From positions 1 through 64,000 of the forward strand of contig UQGG01000016.1 in assembly GCA_900540475.1 (NCBI GenBank): DNA of 64,000 bases. Direction: 5' to 3'. Of the stretch, positions 8,691 to 18,223 are shown piece after piece; positions within the stretch are counted from its first letter, which is position 1; each line of letters begins with the position of its first letter. Source of the DNA: an uncultured Robinsoniella sp. GTDB taxonomy: Bacteria > Bacillota > Clostridia > Lachnospirales > Lachnospiraceae. The notes under the pieces are model-generated. The model did no database searches and was not told where the DNA came from. It saw only the letters and a program-made list of their open reading frames with translations. Made by a program: the position numbers and the translations under genes.

Positions 8691-9695
8691 ATGGACAATA
8701 AAAAGAAAAGAGTTTTAGATGCAATTTCTCACAGGCAGACAGATCTAGTACCATGGAATTTTGAGCTGACGCCGGGGGCCGTAGAAAACATAAAAAGATT
8801 AGCGGGATGTGAAGATGCATTTGCATATTTGGAAAACCATATGCTGAGGGCCAAGTATAAGAAGAATACCAGGCTTGAAAACGGGAATGAAAAGGATCTC
8901 TTTGGAGTGACCTGGATGGCATCCAAAGACGGAGGAGATGTGGGTATCATTGCAGAATATCCGCTGGAAGAGGATGAACTGGGAGATTACCGGTTTCCGG
9001 AAATAGACAAGGAATTTGCGTCCGGTATCTGTGATCAGTTAGAAGCAGATCATGGGGAACATTTTACTATGTTCAGCATCACGATGGGATTTTTTGAACG
9101 TTCCTGGAGTCTTCGCGGGATGGAAAATATTATGATTGATATGTGCATTAATGAGTCATTTACCTTTCAGCTCTATGAAAAGATTCTGGATCATCATCTG
9201 GAACTTCTGGATACGGTATTGGACAGGGATTTTGATGCGGTGTATTTTGGCGATGACTGGGGACAGCAGCGGGGATCCATCATGGGACCCAATATGTGGA
9301 GAAAGTACATAAAACCCGGATTTAAGGAAATGTTTGAGAAGGTAAAAAGCAAAGGAAAGAAAATAGTCCTGCACAGCTGCGGAGATATCGAAGAGTTCTT
9401 TCCGGAATTAATCCATATGGGACTGGATGTTTACAATACTGTTCAGCCTGAGATCTATGATTTGAAGAAAATCAAACGGGAATATGGGAAAGATCTGACC
9501 TTTTACGGAGGAATTAGTACACAGCAGTTCCTTCCCTTTGCATCGGCGGATGAAGTAAAGGAAAAAACAAGAGAGATACTGGACATTATGTTCCGGGATG
9601 GCGGATACATATTATCCCCCACCCACACAGCCACACCGGATATACCTGCGGAAAACCTGGTGGCTATGATAGAGGCAGCAAAAAATTATAGATAA
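8691..9695 (+). CDS. Uroporphyrinogen decarboxylase-like (URO-D/MtaA fold) protein
   Basis: 334 residues, cytoplasmic. It shows the URO-D superfamily pattern: N-terminal RVLDAISHRQTDLVPW, a central DDWGQQRGSIMGP segment, HSCGDI and a C-terminal GGYILSPTHTATPDIPAEN. The HxC in HSCG recalls the zinc ligands of MtaA/MtbA methyltransferases, but the usual downstream Cys is replaced in the THTA segment. No other tetrapyrrole genes are near. Such paralogues are common in clostridial sugar operons and their reaction is unknown. First gene of the operon; the binding-protein gene starts 26 bp downstream. Confidence 0.8.
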   Translation: MDNKKKRVLDAISHRQTDLVPWNFELTPGAVENIKRLAGCEDAFAYLENHMLRAKYKKNTRLENGNEKDLFGVTWMASKDGGDVGIIAEYPLEEDELGDYRFPEIDKEFASGICDQLEADHGEHFTMFSITMGFFERSWSLRGMENIMIDMCINESFTFQLYEKILDHHLELLDTVLDRDFDAVYFGDDWGQQRGSIMGPNMWRKYIKPGFKEMFEKVKSKGKKIVLHSCGDIEEFFPELIHMGLDVYNTVQPEIYDLKKIKREYGKDLTFYGGISTQQFLPFASADEVKEKTREILDIMFRDGGYILSPTHTATPDIPAENLVAMIEAAKNYR

Positions 9696-9720
9696 AGAAA
9701 GAGAAAATGGAGGTAGCAAA

Positions 9721-10821
9721 ATGAAAAAGAAAGTGATTTCTATGGTATTGGCACTGAGTATGACGGTAAGTCTGATGGCGTGCACTGCAGCAACGGGGGA
9801 AACAAAAAACACTGCACAAAATCAAACGGAGGCACAAACAAAAGCCCAGGCGGAATCTAGGACAGAAGCAGTAAAAGAAAATGCCGGAGAATCAACAGCA
9901 GACACCAAAGGCGGTAAAAGTGATCTGAAAATTGGCATGGTAACCTATATGATGGCTCAGGAATGGTATCAGAATATCGTTGCCGGAGCCCAGGAAAAAG
10001 CTGATGCGATCGGAGCGGAATTGACAGTTGCGGATGCCAATAACGACGCAAGCAAACAGGTAGAACTGGTTGAAAATATGATTACGAAAGGCGTAGATGC
10101 AATTATTATTTCACCTGTAGATACGAAATCTTTAATTAACGTAGTGAAAAAAGCTCAGGAACAGGGAATAAAGGTTGTGTGCGAATCCAATATGGTAGAG
10201 GGTGCAGATACCAGGGTTGGAATTCCGGATAAGGAATGCGGCATTACATCCGGCAACTGGTTTGCAGAGTATGTAAAGGCAAATAATATAGATCCTAAAA
10301 TTTTAATACTAGGCTATGAGTCTTTGGAAAACTGTAAAAACCGAACGGAAGGTTTTAAGGAAGCCCTTGAAAAGTCCGGCATTAAATATGAAATTGTTTC
10401 GGAAGTAGACGGCGGCTTCCGGGAAGAATCCATGAATGCAACCATTGATGCTTTAACTGCACATCCGGATATTAACGCAGTATTTGGAATTAATGATGAT
10501 TCCACATTGGGAGCGGTATCTGCCATCAGACAGGTCGGATCGGGGAATGACTTTGTTACCATGCTCTATGGTGTGGAAGGTGCTGCAGGACGTGAAGCTT
10601 TAAAAAGTGATGATTTGGTTACAGCCGGGTTATGCAGTTTCCCGGAATATGTGGGCAGTGTCTGTGTAGATGCGGCAGTAGACGCTGTCGGTGGAAATGC
10701 TAAGGAAGAATACATTTCTCCAACTACGGTCATCGAAAAGAAGGATTTCGACCAGTATTTTAGCAAGGACGGAGATTCCTATAAAGTTAATTTTGAAGCG
10801 GTAGATAAATTAAATAAATAA
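9721..10821 (+). CDS. Sugar ABC transporter substrate-binding lipoprotein (RbsB type)
   Basis: 366 residues. Lipoprotein signal with lipobox LMAC (Cys21), then a Thr/Ala/Glu-rich linker (about 24-65) and a periplasmic-binding-protein type I domain (about 67-350) with sugar-binding family motifs such as ITKGVDAIIISPVD and VFGINDDSTLGA. It delivers a sugar to the adjacent permease and ATPase. The exact sugar cannot be read from sequence; the kinase and epimerase downstream fit a monosaccharide or derivative. The permease gene follows by 14 bp. Confidence 0.9.
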   Translation: MKKKVISMVLALSMTVSLMACTAATGETKNTAQNQTEAQTKAQAESRTEAVKENAGESTADTKGGKSDLKIGMVTYMMAQEWYQNIVAGAQEKADAIGAELTVADANNDASKQVELVENMITKGVDAIIISPVDTKSLINVVKKAQEQGIKVVCESNMVEGADTRVGIPDKECGITSGNWFAEYVKANNIDPKILILGYESLENCKNRTEGFKEALEKSGIKYEIVSEVDGGFREESMNATIDALTAHPDINAVFGINDDSTLGAVSAIRQVGSGNDFVTMLYGVEGAAGREALKSDDLVTAGLCSFPEYVGSVCVDAAVDAVGGNAKEEYISPTTVIEKKDFDQYFSKDGDSYKVNFEAVDKLNK

Positions 10822-10835
10822 GGCGGGTAAGAATT

Positions 10836-11819
10836 ATGCACGAGATTGCAAAGGATAAAATGAAGGCGCTTTTAAAATATGAACAGATGGCGCTGCTGCT
10901 TTCACTGATTGGACTATGTATCATTTCAACCATCATCTCTCCGGTGTTTTTAAGTGTGAATAATCTGATGAATGTTCTAAGGACAGCATCCCTGACGGCG
11001 ATCTGCGCCATGGGTTATATGTTTGTTATTTTGCTGGGAGAGATGGATCTGAGCGTAGGTTCCATGCAGGCAGTTGTAGGGATTGTAGGTGTTATGATAT
11101 TGAATTTTACCAAAAATGTTCCGGCGGCACTTCTGGGGGGCATTATTGCGGGAGCTGTATTGGGATGCATCAACGGACTGCTGGTTACAAAAGCAGGTAT
11201 TAATTCCCTGATTGCTTCGCTGGGAACAATGGCGATCCTTCGGGGAAGCGCCTATATAATTACAAACGGAATTTCAATCCAGGCAAATATTCCGGGGTTT
11301 GAAGTCTTGGGAACAGGTTATGTCGGACCATTTCCAATCCCTTTCCTGATTGCGGTGGTGATCTTTGCAGCCCTGTATTTTGTACTGAATAAAACAGTGT
11401 TTGGAAGAAATATTTATGCGGTAGGCGGTAATAATTCTGCAGCCCGGTTATGCGGAATCAATGTGGGACGTATTAAAATGGCAGCATATATTATCGTGGG
11501 CGTATTAACGGCATTGTCGGGCTATATACTTGCCTGCCGCCTGAACTCTGCACAACCCAATGCAGGTGACGGGTTTGAATTCCAGGTGATTTCAGCTGTG
11601 GTTTTGGGAGGAGTGAGTCTCTCGGGAGGAAAAGGAAATCTCACTGGGGCAGTAATCGGCGTGTTAATATTAAGCGTATTGTCAAATGTTCTGGTTCTGG
11701 CAGGGGTTTCCTCCTTTTACCAGGAAGTATCAAGAGGAATTGTAATTTTACTGGCTGTATATATTGATTCCAGAAATAAACGTATGGCGGAAAAGAAGAT
11801 TCTGATAGGAAAAAAGTAA
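10836..11819 (+). CDS. Sugar ABC transporter permease (RbsC type)
   Basis: 327 residues, polytopic with 8-10 predicted membrane segments. Family motifs include LGEMDLSVGSMQA near 67-79, INGLLVTKAGINSLIASLGTMAILRG and VVLGGVSLSGGKGNLTGAVIG, the RbsC/AraH signature region. The GGCGGG-type ribosome site before ATG 10836 is modest. It forms the membrane channel with the RbsA-type ATPase encoded 21 bp downstream. Confidence 0.92.
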   Translation: MHEIAKDKMKALLKYEQMALLLSLIGLCIISTIISPVFLSVNNLMNVLRTASLTAICAMGYMFVILLGEMDLSVGSMQAVVGIVGVMILNFTKNVPAALLGGIIAGAVLGCINGLLVTKAGINSLIASLGTMAILRGSAYIITNGISIQANIPGFEVLGTGYVGPFPIPFLIAVVIFAALYFVLNKTVFGRNIYAVGGNNSAARLCGINVGRIKMAAYIIVGVLTALSGYILACRLNSAQPNAGDGFEFQVISAVVLGGVSLSGGKGNLTGAVIGVLILSVLSNVLVLAGVSSFYQEVSRGIVILLAVYIDSRNKRMAEKKILIGKK

Positions 11820-11840
11820 ACTGCAGGGAGGAATGATGGC

Positions 11841-13331
11841 ATGGAAAACAATTCATACAAGCCGGTATTACAGTTAAAAAATATACATAAAAGATTTCCC
11901 GGAGTTTATGCACTGAAAGATGTATCCCTGGATCTTTACCCTGGAGAGGTTCATGCCTTGATGGGAGAGAACGGAGCTGGAAAATCCACTTTAATAAAAG
12001 TGATATCGGGGGTATATCAACCGGATGAAGGCTTTATTTATTCCAATGGAAATAAAATTGTGATGGAAAATCCGGCACAGGCAATCAAAGAAAACATCAG
12101 CGTGATTTATCAGGAATTAAATCTCGCTCCCAACCTGTCTATTGCAGAGAATATTTTTCTTGGGAATTTTCCAAAAAAGGGCAGCAGAGTGGACTACGAC
12201 AAGCTTTATGCCGATTCCGCAAAGGTTATGGAAGAGCTGCAGCTGGACCTGGATGTGCGCATGAAGGTATCTTATCTAACCATAGCAAAACAGCAGCTTG
12301 TGGAGATCGCAAAATCCATATCCAAACATCCAAAGGTAATTATAATGGATGAGCCTACATCAGCTTTGAGCAGACAGGAAACAGAGAACTTATTTAAAAT
12401 TGTCCGAATGTTGAAGGAAAGCGGCACCGCCATTATCTATGTTTCCCACAAACTGGATGAGATTTTTGAGATATGCGACAAAGTCAGTATCTTAAGAGAT
12501 GGGGAATATATAGGAACTGATAAAATTGAAGACCTGAACGAAGAAAAGCTGGTGTCCATGATGGTGGGCAGGGAATTAAAGGATCTTTTTGTAAAGGAGA
12601 AAGTGGAATTGGGAGAAGAGGTGCTGCATGTAGATCATTTGAGTACCGATTTCGTTACCGATATTTCCTTTTCGGCAAGGGCAGGAGAAATAATCGGATT
12701 TTCAGGATTAATGGGATCCGGAAGGACAGAACTTTGCCGGGCAGTTCTGGGTATTGATAAAAGGCAGGGCGGAACCATTACGGTTGCAGGCGTGAATCTG
12801 GAAGAGAATGCCCCATCCAAAGCAATTGCAGCAGGGATTGGAATGGTGCCTGAAAGCAGAAAAGACGATGGCATATTTCCAAACTTAGGTGTGAGGGAAA
12901 ATATGACGATTGCATCAAAAGGCTTCTTCAAAAAGCATTTCGCAATTGACAGGAGGCTTGAAGCAGCAGGTGTGGAAAAAATGATTGAAAGTATCAAAAT
13001 CAAAACACCTACTATGGAACAGATGATTATTAATTTAAGCGGTGGAAACCAGCAAAAGGTGATACTTGCAAGATGGCTGATGCAGAACAATCTGAAAGTA
13101 CTGCTGATAGACGAACCTACCAGAGGCATCGATGTAGGAGCAAAATCAGAGATTTATTCTCTGCTGAATATGCTGGCGAAACAGGGTCTCTGTGTAATTG
13201 TAATGTCTTCGGAAATGCCCGAAATCATCAGTCTTGCCGACCGGGTATATGTCATGAAAAACGGAAGGCTGAATGGCAGTTTTAACAGAGAAGAAGTGAC
13301 GCAGGAAAAATTGCTGGTATCTGCTACTTAA
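11841..13331 (+). CDS. Sugar ABC transporter ATPase (RbsA type, two NBDs)
   Basis: 496 residues, the normal length for RbsA/MglA-type ATPases with two fused nucleotide-binding domains. The first has Walker A GENGAGKST (about 40-48) and Walker B VIIMDEPTSAL. The second carries GLMGSGRTE in place of a normal Walker A, LSGGNQQK and LLIDEPTRGIDVGAK. The degenerate second P-loop is usual for this family. It powers the preceding permease. Cotranscribed; the GntR gene follows after about 100 bp with its own promoter. Confidence 0.93.
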   Translation: MENNSYKPVLQLKNIHKRFPGVYALKDVSLDLYPGEVHALMGENGAGKSTLIKVISGVYQPDEGFIYSNGNKIVMENPAQAIKENISVIYQELNLAPNLSIAENIFLGNFPKKGSRVDYDKLYADSAKVMEELQLDLDVRMKVSYLTIAKQQLVEIAKSISKHPKVIIMDEPTSALSRQETENLFKIVRMLKESGTAIIYVSHKLDEIFEICDKVSILRDGEYIGTDKIEDLNEEKLVSMMVGRELKDLFVKEKVELGEEVLHVDHLSTDFVTDISFSARAGEIIGFSGLMGSGRTELCRAVLGIDKRQGGTITVAGVNLEENAPSKAIAAGIGMVPESRKDDGIFPNLGVRENMTIASKGFFKKHFAIDRRLEAAGVEKMIESIKIKTPTMEQMIINLSGGNQQKVILARWLMQNNLKVLLIDEPTRGIDVGAKSEIYSLLNMLAKQGLCVIVMSSEMPEIISLADRVYVMKNGRLNGSFNREEVTQEKLLVSAT

Positions 13332-13374
13332 TTCTCGCGTGCAATGAGCCGGATGGACGCATGCAATAGGTATT

Positions 13375-13403
13375 TGCGAAGTTATCCGTTTACTGTTATA
13401 ATT
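13375..13403 (+). promoter_or_regulatory. Promoter of the GntR regulator gene
   Basis: TTGCGA (13375-13380), 17 bp, TATAAT (13398-13403) with an upstream TG (extended -10). Confidence 0.6.
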
Positions 13404-13432
13404 ATCACAAAAAGACAGGCAGGAGTGAGTTT

Positions 13433-14179
13433 ATGTTCGGTAATACAAAAGATATCGATAAGCAGTCTCGCTTGCCGCTTTACTTTCAACTGGAAGAGCT
13501 GATTAAAAAAGCGATTACTACCGGAGAATTAAAGCCAGGCGATATGATTCCTACAGAATGGGAGATCATAGATTATTTTAAACTAAGCAGAACCACCGTA
13601 CGGCAGGCATTGTCAGATTTAGTAAATGAAAATCTGCTGTATCGGAAAAAAGGGATTGGTACGTTTATTTCCAAACCTAAAATCGATCTGCAGTATATGG
13701 GAAATATGGTAAGTTACAACGAGCAGATTTCGAGTATGGGATTAACCCCTTCAACGAAAGTGCTCAAATTTGAGGTGATTGCGGCGGATGAATTCCTGGC
13801 AAAAGAGATGGGACTGTCAAATGGCGATAAAGTAATTGAACTGGTTCGTTTAAGGTTTGCAGACGAAGAGCCTATTGCAGTGGTTCAGTCCTATCTGCCC
13901 TATGATTTGTGTAACTATATTCTGGATGTAGATATGGAGAATAACTCCCTGTACCAGATACTGAGCAGTCAGAAAAATACAACGGTTGTATTGGTGGAAC
14001 GAGTGGTAGAGGCCAAGATTGTCAGCAGAGAAGACAGTAAGCTTTTGAATGTGGAGAAAGGCTTTCCTGTTCAGAGCTTTCTGAACAAAGCCTTCAATGA
14101 AGAAGGGCGGGTACTGGAATACTGCAGCTCCAGATACCGTGGGGACCGTAATAAATTTTATATTGAAGTAAAAGTTTAG
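13433..14179 (+). CDS. GntR family (HutC/UTRA) transcriptional regulator
   Basis: 248 residues. The N-terminal winged helix-turn-helix (about 9-77) has the GntR pattern LPLYFQLEELIKKAI, GDMIPTEWEI and SRTTVRQALSDL. A UTRA ligand-binding domain follows (about 95-245). Such proteins sense a sugar or phosphorylated intermediate and repress transport genes. It lies between the transporter and the kinase, so it probably controls both; candidate operator 8661-8672. Confidence 0.92.
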   Translation: MFGNTKDIDKQSRLPLYFQLEELIKKAITTGELKPGDMIPTEWEIIDYFKLSRTTVRQALSDLVNENLLYRKKGIGTFISKPKIDLQYMGNMVSYNEQISSMGLTPSTKVLKFEVIAADEFLAKEMGLSNGDKVIELVRLRFADEEPIAVVQSYLPYDLCNYILDVDMENNSLYQILSSQKNTTVVLVERVVEAKIVSREDSKLLNVEKGFPVQSFLNKAFNEEGRVLEYCSSRYRGDRNKFYIEVKV

Positions 14180-14267
14180 AGGCGCGTTATGCGCTATAGA
14201 ACAAGATAAGTTATCAGCTGTCTCCATAAGTTCATGGCGGCAGCTGATTTAAAGAGGAGGCGGACGA

Positions 14268-15161
14268 ATGTTAAAGGCCATGAGTTACGGCGCAGTTTTA
14301 TGGGATATCGTAGGGGATGAAAAACATATTGGGGGATGCACGTTAAATTTAGCTGCCCATTTGTGCAAATTGGGAATGAAGACATATATGTACACCAAGC
14401 TGGGAACGGACAGCCTGGGAATCGAAGCGCTTAAGGAAATCGGCAATCTGGGTGTGGACTGCAGGTTTGTTCAGACCGATGACACGAAGAGTACAGGATA
14501 TGCAAAGATAACACTGGATGAGAAGAAAGTACCGGCATATGAGTTTGCATCTAATGCAAGCCATGAATATATAGATGCAGATGCAGGGTTACTGGAAAAA
14601 ATTCGGGCAGAAAACATTGATATCTTTTGCTTTGGTACCTATTGCCAGGCAGGAGAAAAGACAAGAAAGAATCTCCATAAAATTCTGGATGCCTGTTCCT
14701 TTCCGCTGGTGTTCTGTGACATTAACCTGAGAGTGGAGAATCCTTCCAGAGAAATGCTGGAAGGCTCGTTAAAGTATGCGGACATCCTGAAATTAAACGA
14801 AGAGGAAGTGGCCGTTCTGGCAAAAGTTCTGTATCAACCCGGATTAAAAGAAGCAAAAGTAATAGAAAATCTCAGAAAACATTACCAGATACGGATCATC
14901 TGCGTAACGAATGGTGAAAAAGGCTGCAGGATATATGATGAGGAATCCAGAATGATCACAGTTGCGGCAATGAAAGTAGAGGCTGTGGATACGGTGGGTG
15001 CCGGGGATGCATTTGGCGCGGGATTTATATACAGCTTTTCTAAGAGACTGCCAATTTCCCGGTGCGGAGAAAACGGAAATCTGCTGGGGGGCTATGTGGC
15101 TTCTCAAAAAGGTGCAATTCCGGCGTATTCGTGTGAGATTGAGGAAGCATTCAGAGCATAA
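14268..15161 (+). CDS. PfkB-family carbohydrate kinase
   Basis: 297 residues. N-terminal GGCTLNLAAHLCKLG corresponds to the PfkB substrate-binding GG region, and C-terminal DTVGAGDAFGAGF holds the catalytic Asp247 and anion hole. It would phosphorylate the sugar imported by the upstream ABC transporter. The substrate cannot be assigned; fructokinase-like, ribokinase-like and fructoselysine kinase-like members share these motifs. AGAGGAGGCGG precedes the ATG. Confidence 0.9.
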   Translation: MLKAMSYGAVLWDIVGDEKHIGGCTLNLAAHLCKLGMKTYMYTKLGTDSLGIEALKEIGNLGVDCRFVQTDDTKSTGYAKITLDEKKVPAYEFASNASHEYIDADAGLLEKIRAENIDIFCFGTYCQAGEKTRKNLHKILDACSFPLVFCDINLRVENPSREMLEGSLKYADILKLNEEEVAVLAKVLYQPGLKEAKVIENLRKHYQIRIICVTNGEKGCRIYDEESRMITVAAMKVEAVDTVGAGDAFGAGFIYSFSKRLPISRCGENGNLLGGYVASQKGAIPAYSCEIEEAFRA

Positions 15162-15225
15162 TGATAAGAGGTTGAGAACATTTAACCGCATAATACGGTA
15201 TATTTAAAAACAGTGGGGTGAGAAG

Positions 15226-16266
15226 ATGGCGGATCTGTACGGAAGAAAAAGAAGCAAAGAGGAAATCAGAAAACTTGTGGGTGATATGAGTCAGATTGCG
15301 GATATGCGTCTGATGTCATTTGAAGAAGGCAAAGCCAGAGGCATGAGAAGCATCGAGTGCAAAAATGGCTCAGGGCTTGCATTTACCATACTGCCGGACC
15401 GTGGCATGGATATAGCATGGGCATCTTATCAGGGGTACCCATTTTCCTATATTTCCAAATCGGAAGTCTGCAGCCCCGCGTATTTTACAGAAAACAAAGA
15501 CAAGGGATTTCTGGATAATTTTTTTGCCGGAGTGATGACTACGTCAGGACTGTCCAATACCGGGGCAAGTAATGTGGATCAGGGAAAAGAATATGGATTA
15601 CATGGTGTAATCAATAACATTCCGGCACAAGAAGTCCATATAACAAAGGAATGGGAAAATGATGCGTACATAATGACAGCAGCTGGCAAGGTGAGACAGA
15701 GCAGATTTTATGGGGAAGATTTTACACTGTTACGGACGATAAAAATGGAGCTGGGTGTTAATAAAATAGTGGTGCACGATGTATATGAAAATACAGGCTT
15801 TGATGCACAGCCCTTTATGTTATTGTACCATATGAATTTCGGCTTTCCATTTTTAAGTGAGCAGTCCAGGCTGATTATGAATAATAGCCTTGTAACGCCC
15901 AGAACAATAGAAGCGGAAAAAGGAATATTGGAATATGAACAATTAACAGAGGCGATGCATGGATACCAGGAGCAGTGTTTCTACCATGATTTTGAACCAA
16001 ATGATCAAGGCGAGGTCTGTGTAGGTCTTCAAAATCCCAGTCTCGGACAATCCGGTCTGGAGGTATGTCTGAAATACCGTAAAGAGGAATTGCCCTATTT
16101 CTGCCAGTGGAAACAGTTAGGAGAGCAGGAATATGTAATGGGACTAATACCGTCAACCGGATATGCGGAAGGAAGAAATGCTGCAAGGATGAATCATCAG
16201 CTGACAGAACTCAAGCCGAGGGAGAAAAAAGAGGTGACTTTGGAATTGCGGGTGAAAGAACTCTAA
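15226..16266 (+). CDS. DUF4432 / aldose 1-epimerase-like protein
   Basis: 346 residues, cytoplasmic. The galactose-mutarotase-like beta-sandwich pattern of DUF4432 is visible: LPDRGMDIAWASYQG near 57-71, GLSNTGASNVDQGKEYGLHGVINN near 105-128, and NPSLGQSGLEVCLKY in the C-terminal half. Members often accompany sugar kinases and ABC transporters and are presumed to interconvert sugar anomers. Last gene of the sugar block; the cobalamin-riboswitch promoter starts about 28 bp after its stop. Confidence 0.85.
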   Translation: MADLYGRKRSKEEIRKLVGDMSQIADMRLMSFEEGKARGMRSIECKNGSGLAFTILPDRGMDIAWASYQGYPFSYISKSEVCSPAYFTENKDKGFLDNFFAGVMTTSGLSNTGASNVDQGKEYGLHGVINNIPAQEVHITKEWENDAYIMTAAGKVRQSRFYGEDFTLLRTIKMELGVNKIVVHDVYENTGFDAQPFMLLYHMNFGFPFLSEQSRLIMNNSLVTPRTIEAEKGILEYEQLTEAMHGYQEQCFYHDFEPNDQGEVCVGLQNPSLGQSGLEVCLKYRKEELPYFCQWKQLGEQEYVMGLIPSTGYAEGRNAARMNHQLTELKPREKKEVTLELRVKEL

Positions 16267-16293
16267 AAGAGCCTTCTATATAATCAAAAACAA

Positions 16294-16322
16294 TTGACTT
16301 TTAAATGTGTTTGAGATATTAT
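16294..16322 (+). promoter_or_regulatory. Promoter of cobalamin riboswitch 1
   Basis: TTGACT (16294-16299), 17 bp, TATTAT (16317-16322), about 20 bp upstream of the aptamer. Confidence 0.7.
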
Positions 16323-16344
16323 GGTAAAATAAGAATAAATTTAA

Positions 16345-16560
16345 GGATTGCGGTCATATTCCACAGATGATGTGGGATAAAATGTTAAAAGGGAAGCCGG
16401 TGAAAGACCGGCACAGTCACCTCTACTGTAACGTGGACGAAGAAACAGGATGCCATTGATATTGAAAAATATTGAGAAGGCGTTTCTTAGGATGAAGCGA
16501 AGTCAGGATACCTGCCGTAATGCCCAGCTTACTTTATTTCCGGGATGAGGAAATGAGTTT
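16345..16560 (+). promoter_or_regulatory. Cobalamin riboswitch 1
   Basis: Conserved core elements are visible in order: GGAAGCCGGTGAAAGACCGG (16392-16411), CTACTGTAACGTGG, a GCCATTG segment, GAAGGCGTTTCT and the B12 box AGTCAGGATACCTGCC (16501-16516). The sequence is nearly the same as in riboswitches 2 and 3. A hairpin plus T-run follows at 16590-16628, so control is probably by transcription termination when cobalamin is bound. Confidence 0.96.
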
Positions 16561-16589
16561 ATTTTTGTGCAAAAATTTATGTGTTATGA

Positions 16590-16628
16590 AAAGCCTTTCA
16601 GTCTATGTACAGAAGGGCTTTCTTTTTT
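16590..16628 (+). terminator. Riboswitch 1 terminator
   Basis: AAAGCCTTTC (16590-16599) pairs with GAAGGGCTTT (16612-16621), then a T-rich tail. It is the expression platform of cobalamin riboswitch 1. Confidence 0.88.
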
Positions 16629-16661
16629 AAAAGAGGGATACAAAGGAAAAGGGAGAGTAAA

Positions 16662-17504
16662 ATGGGAAGTCAAGTACTTATTTATAAGGGAGGAAATGTC
16701 GGCTTTCGAGTATTTGGCATGCGGGAAGGAAAACAGTGCGCAGATAAAAATCTGAGTATTGGAACAATTTTTGATGAAGTTTCAGATCAGGCACTTCGTA
16801 ATAAAATACGTCTGAAAACGGCAGATCTTTCTCCGAATATAAAGAAAATCGGGAAAAGAAGCTTTTACGGATGTACTTCATTATATAAAGTCAGCTTTGG
16901 AAATCTGGAAGTGGTTCAGGAAGAAGCATTTTGCGGATGCTCAAAATTAAAGGAAATATATTTTCCGGCTAGTACAAAGTCAATCAGAGATGGAGCTTTT
17001 AAAGAGTGTAAACGTCTGGAGTCAGTCACATTTGAACCAAGCAGGGTGAATTTTATCATACCAAGAGAATCATTTTATCAATGTCAGAATCTGTCCAAGC
17101 TTGTATTGCCAAGTAAAATTAACCGTATTGAAGACCGAGCTTTTTATAAATGCATGAATTTATCAAAACTGCATTTTCCGGTTACATTAGAATCTATTGG
17201 TCGTGAGGCGTTCTATCAGACGGGCTTTACGATGCTGAAGCTTCCACGTAACCTGAGGGTCTTAGAGGACAGCGCCTTTTTTAAATGCAATCAGTTAGAG
17301 TATGTTTTATTGCCGGAATCCCTAAAGAAGATCGGCAAATGGGTATTTCATGGATGTAACCGGCTGAAGATACTGGAAATCCATCATGACCCGGAAGAAA
17401 TTGGGGATTGGATTATTAATAAAAGTGCTGTTATACGATGTAAAAAGGGCAGTAGAATGGATGAATACTGTGACAAATTTGGGTTTACACGGGAATACTG
17501 TTAA
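16662..17504 (+). CDS. LRR_5/BspA-type protein without signal peptide, under a B12 riboswitch
   Basis: 280 residues. About eight LRR_5 repeats of 22-23 residues cover residues 50-265 (pattern IG..AFy.C..L..l.lP..l..I...aF). No signal peptide or membrane segment is seen from the chosen start at 16662, which has GGGAGAG a few bases upstream. An in-frame start at 16605 lies inside the riboswitch terminator and is unlikely. Sole gene between riboswitches 1 and 2. A cytoplasmic LRR protein controlled by cobalamin is unusual; it may use unconventional export or act as an intracellular partner. Confidence 0.8.
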   Translation: MGSQVLIYKGGNVGFRVFGMREGKQCADKNLSIGTIFDEVSDQALRNKIRLKTADLSPNIKKIGKRSFYGCTSLYKVSFGNLEVVQEEAFCGCSKLKEIYFPASTKSIRDGAFKECKRLESVTFEPSRVNFIIPRESFYQCQNLSKLVLPSKINRIEDRAFYKCMNLSKLHFPVTLESIGREAFYQTGFTMLKLPRNLRVLEDSAFFKCNQLEYVLLPESLKKIGKWVFHGCNRLKILEIHHDPEEIGDWIINKSAVIRCKKGSRMDEYCDKFGFTREYC

Positions 17505-17812
17505 ATTATGTAAAATAATTACAAATAGTATAAAAAAATTACATAAAAACTCTTATATAATAGTATAAAATGCTTATTGAATTCAAGATATTGGGGAACT
17601 GTGTTCTTTATGATTTGAAATATAACTCTATATTATTTATTTGTTATATGAATGTTTGCTTGATATATTTTGTGGAGTTTACAATTTAATTATTGTTATA
17701 ATTAGCAGTTAATAAAAAATATTATTTATTATTATAAAATGTCAGTATACTATTGACAATAAAATTTATATGAGCTATGATGTATTACAGAAAATTACAA
17801 AATTAAATATGG
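17505..17812 (+). promoter_or_regulatory. AT-rich spacer with promoter of riboswitch 2
   Basis: Very AT-rich, no gene seen. A promoter is clear at its end: TTGACA (17753-17758), 17 bp, TATGAT (17776-17781). Confidence 0.7.
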
Positions 17813-18005
17813 AATTGCGGTCATTTTTCATCTAAGTATTCAATGAAAGTGATAATAGGGAAGCTGGTGAGAATCCAGCACAGTCACCTCTACTGTGACG
17901 TGGACGAAGAGACAAAAGCCATTGATATACACTATCGAGAAGGCGTTTCTAAGGATGAAGCGAAGTCAGGATACCTGCCGTGTTGCAAGTTATTTATTTC
18001 TGGGC
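17813..18005 (+). promoter_or_regulatory. Cobalamin riboswitch 2
   Basis: Same core as riboswitch 1: GGGAAGCTGGTGAGAATCCA followed by GCACAGTCACC, CTACTGTGACGTGG, GCCATTG, GAAGGCGTTTCT and the B12 box AAGTCAGGATACCTGCC (17963-17979). A terminator hairpin follows at 18063-18097. It controls the beta/alpha pair at 18280 and 19188. Confidence 0.96.
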
Positions 18006-18062
18006 TGAGGAAATAGGTTTATTTTTATGCCGCAATTCAATCAATTACATACGGGGAATAAT

Positions 18063-18097
18063 AAGCCTTTCTGTCTGAGCACAGGAAGGCTTTTTTT
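18063..18097 (+). terminator. Riboswitch 2 terminator
   Basis: AAGCCTTTCTG (18063-18073) pairs with CAGGAAGGCTT (18082-18092), followed by T through 18097. Confidence 0.9.
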
Positions 18098-18223
18098 AAT
18101 GAATTTTGAGGTTTATATAGCTTTTGGACAGATAAAAAGTCCATTTCTATGGTTAACGATACCATATTTCTATAGAAAGGGAGTAACAGCTGATGAATGG
18201 AACGGAAAGGAGGGGAAATAGCG

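Noticed and set aside
8691..9695. True HemE (heme synthesis)
   Set aside because: It lies in a sugar operon with no heme genes and shows MtaA-like rather than HemE-like features such as HSCG.
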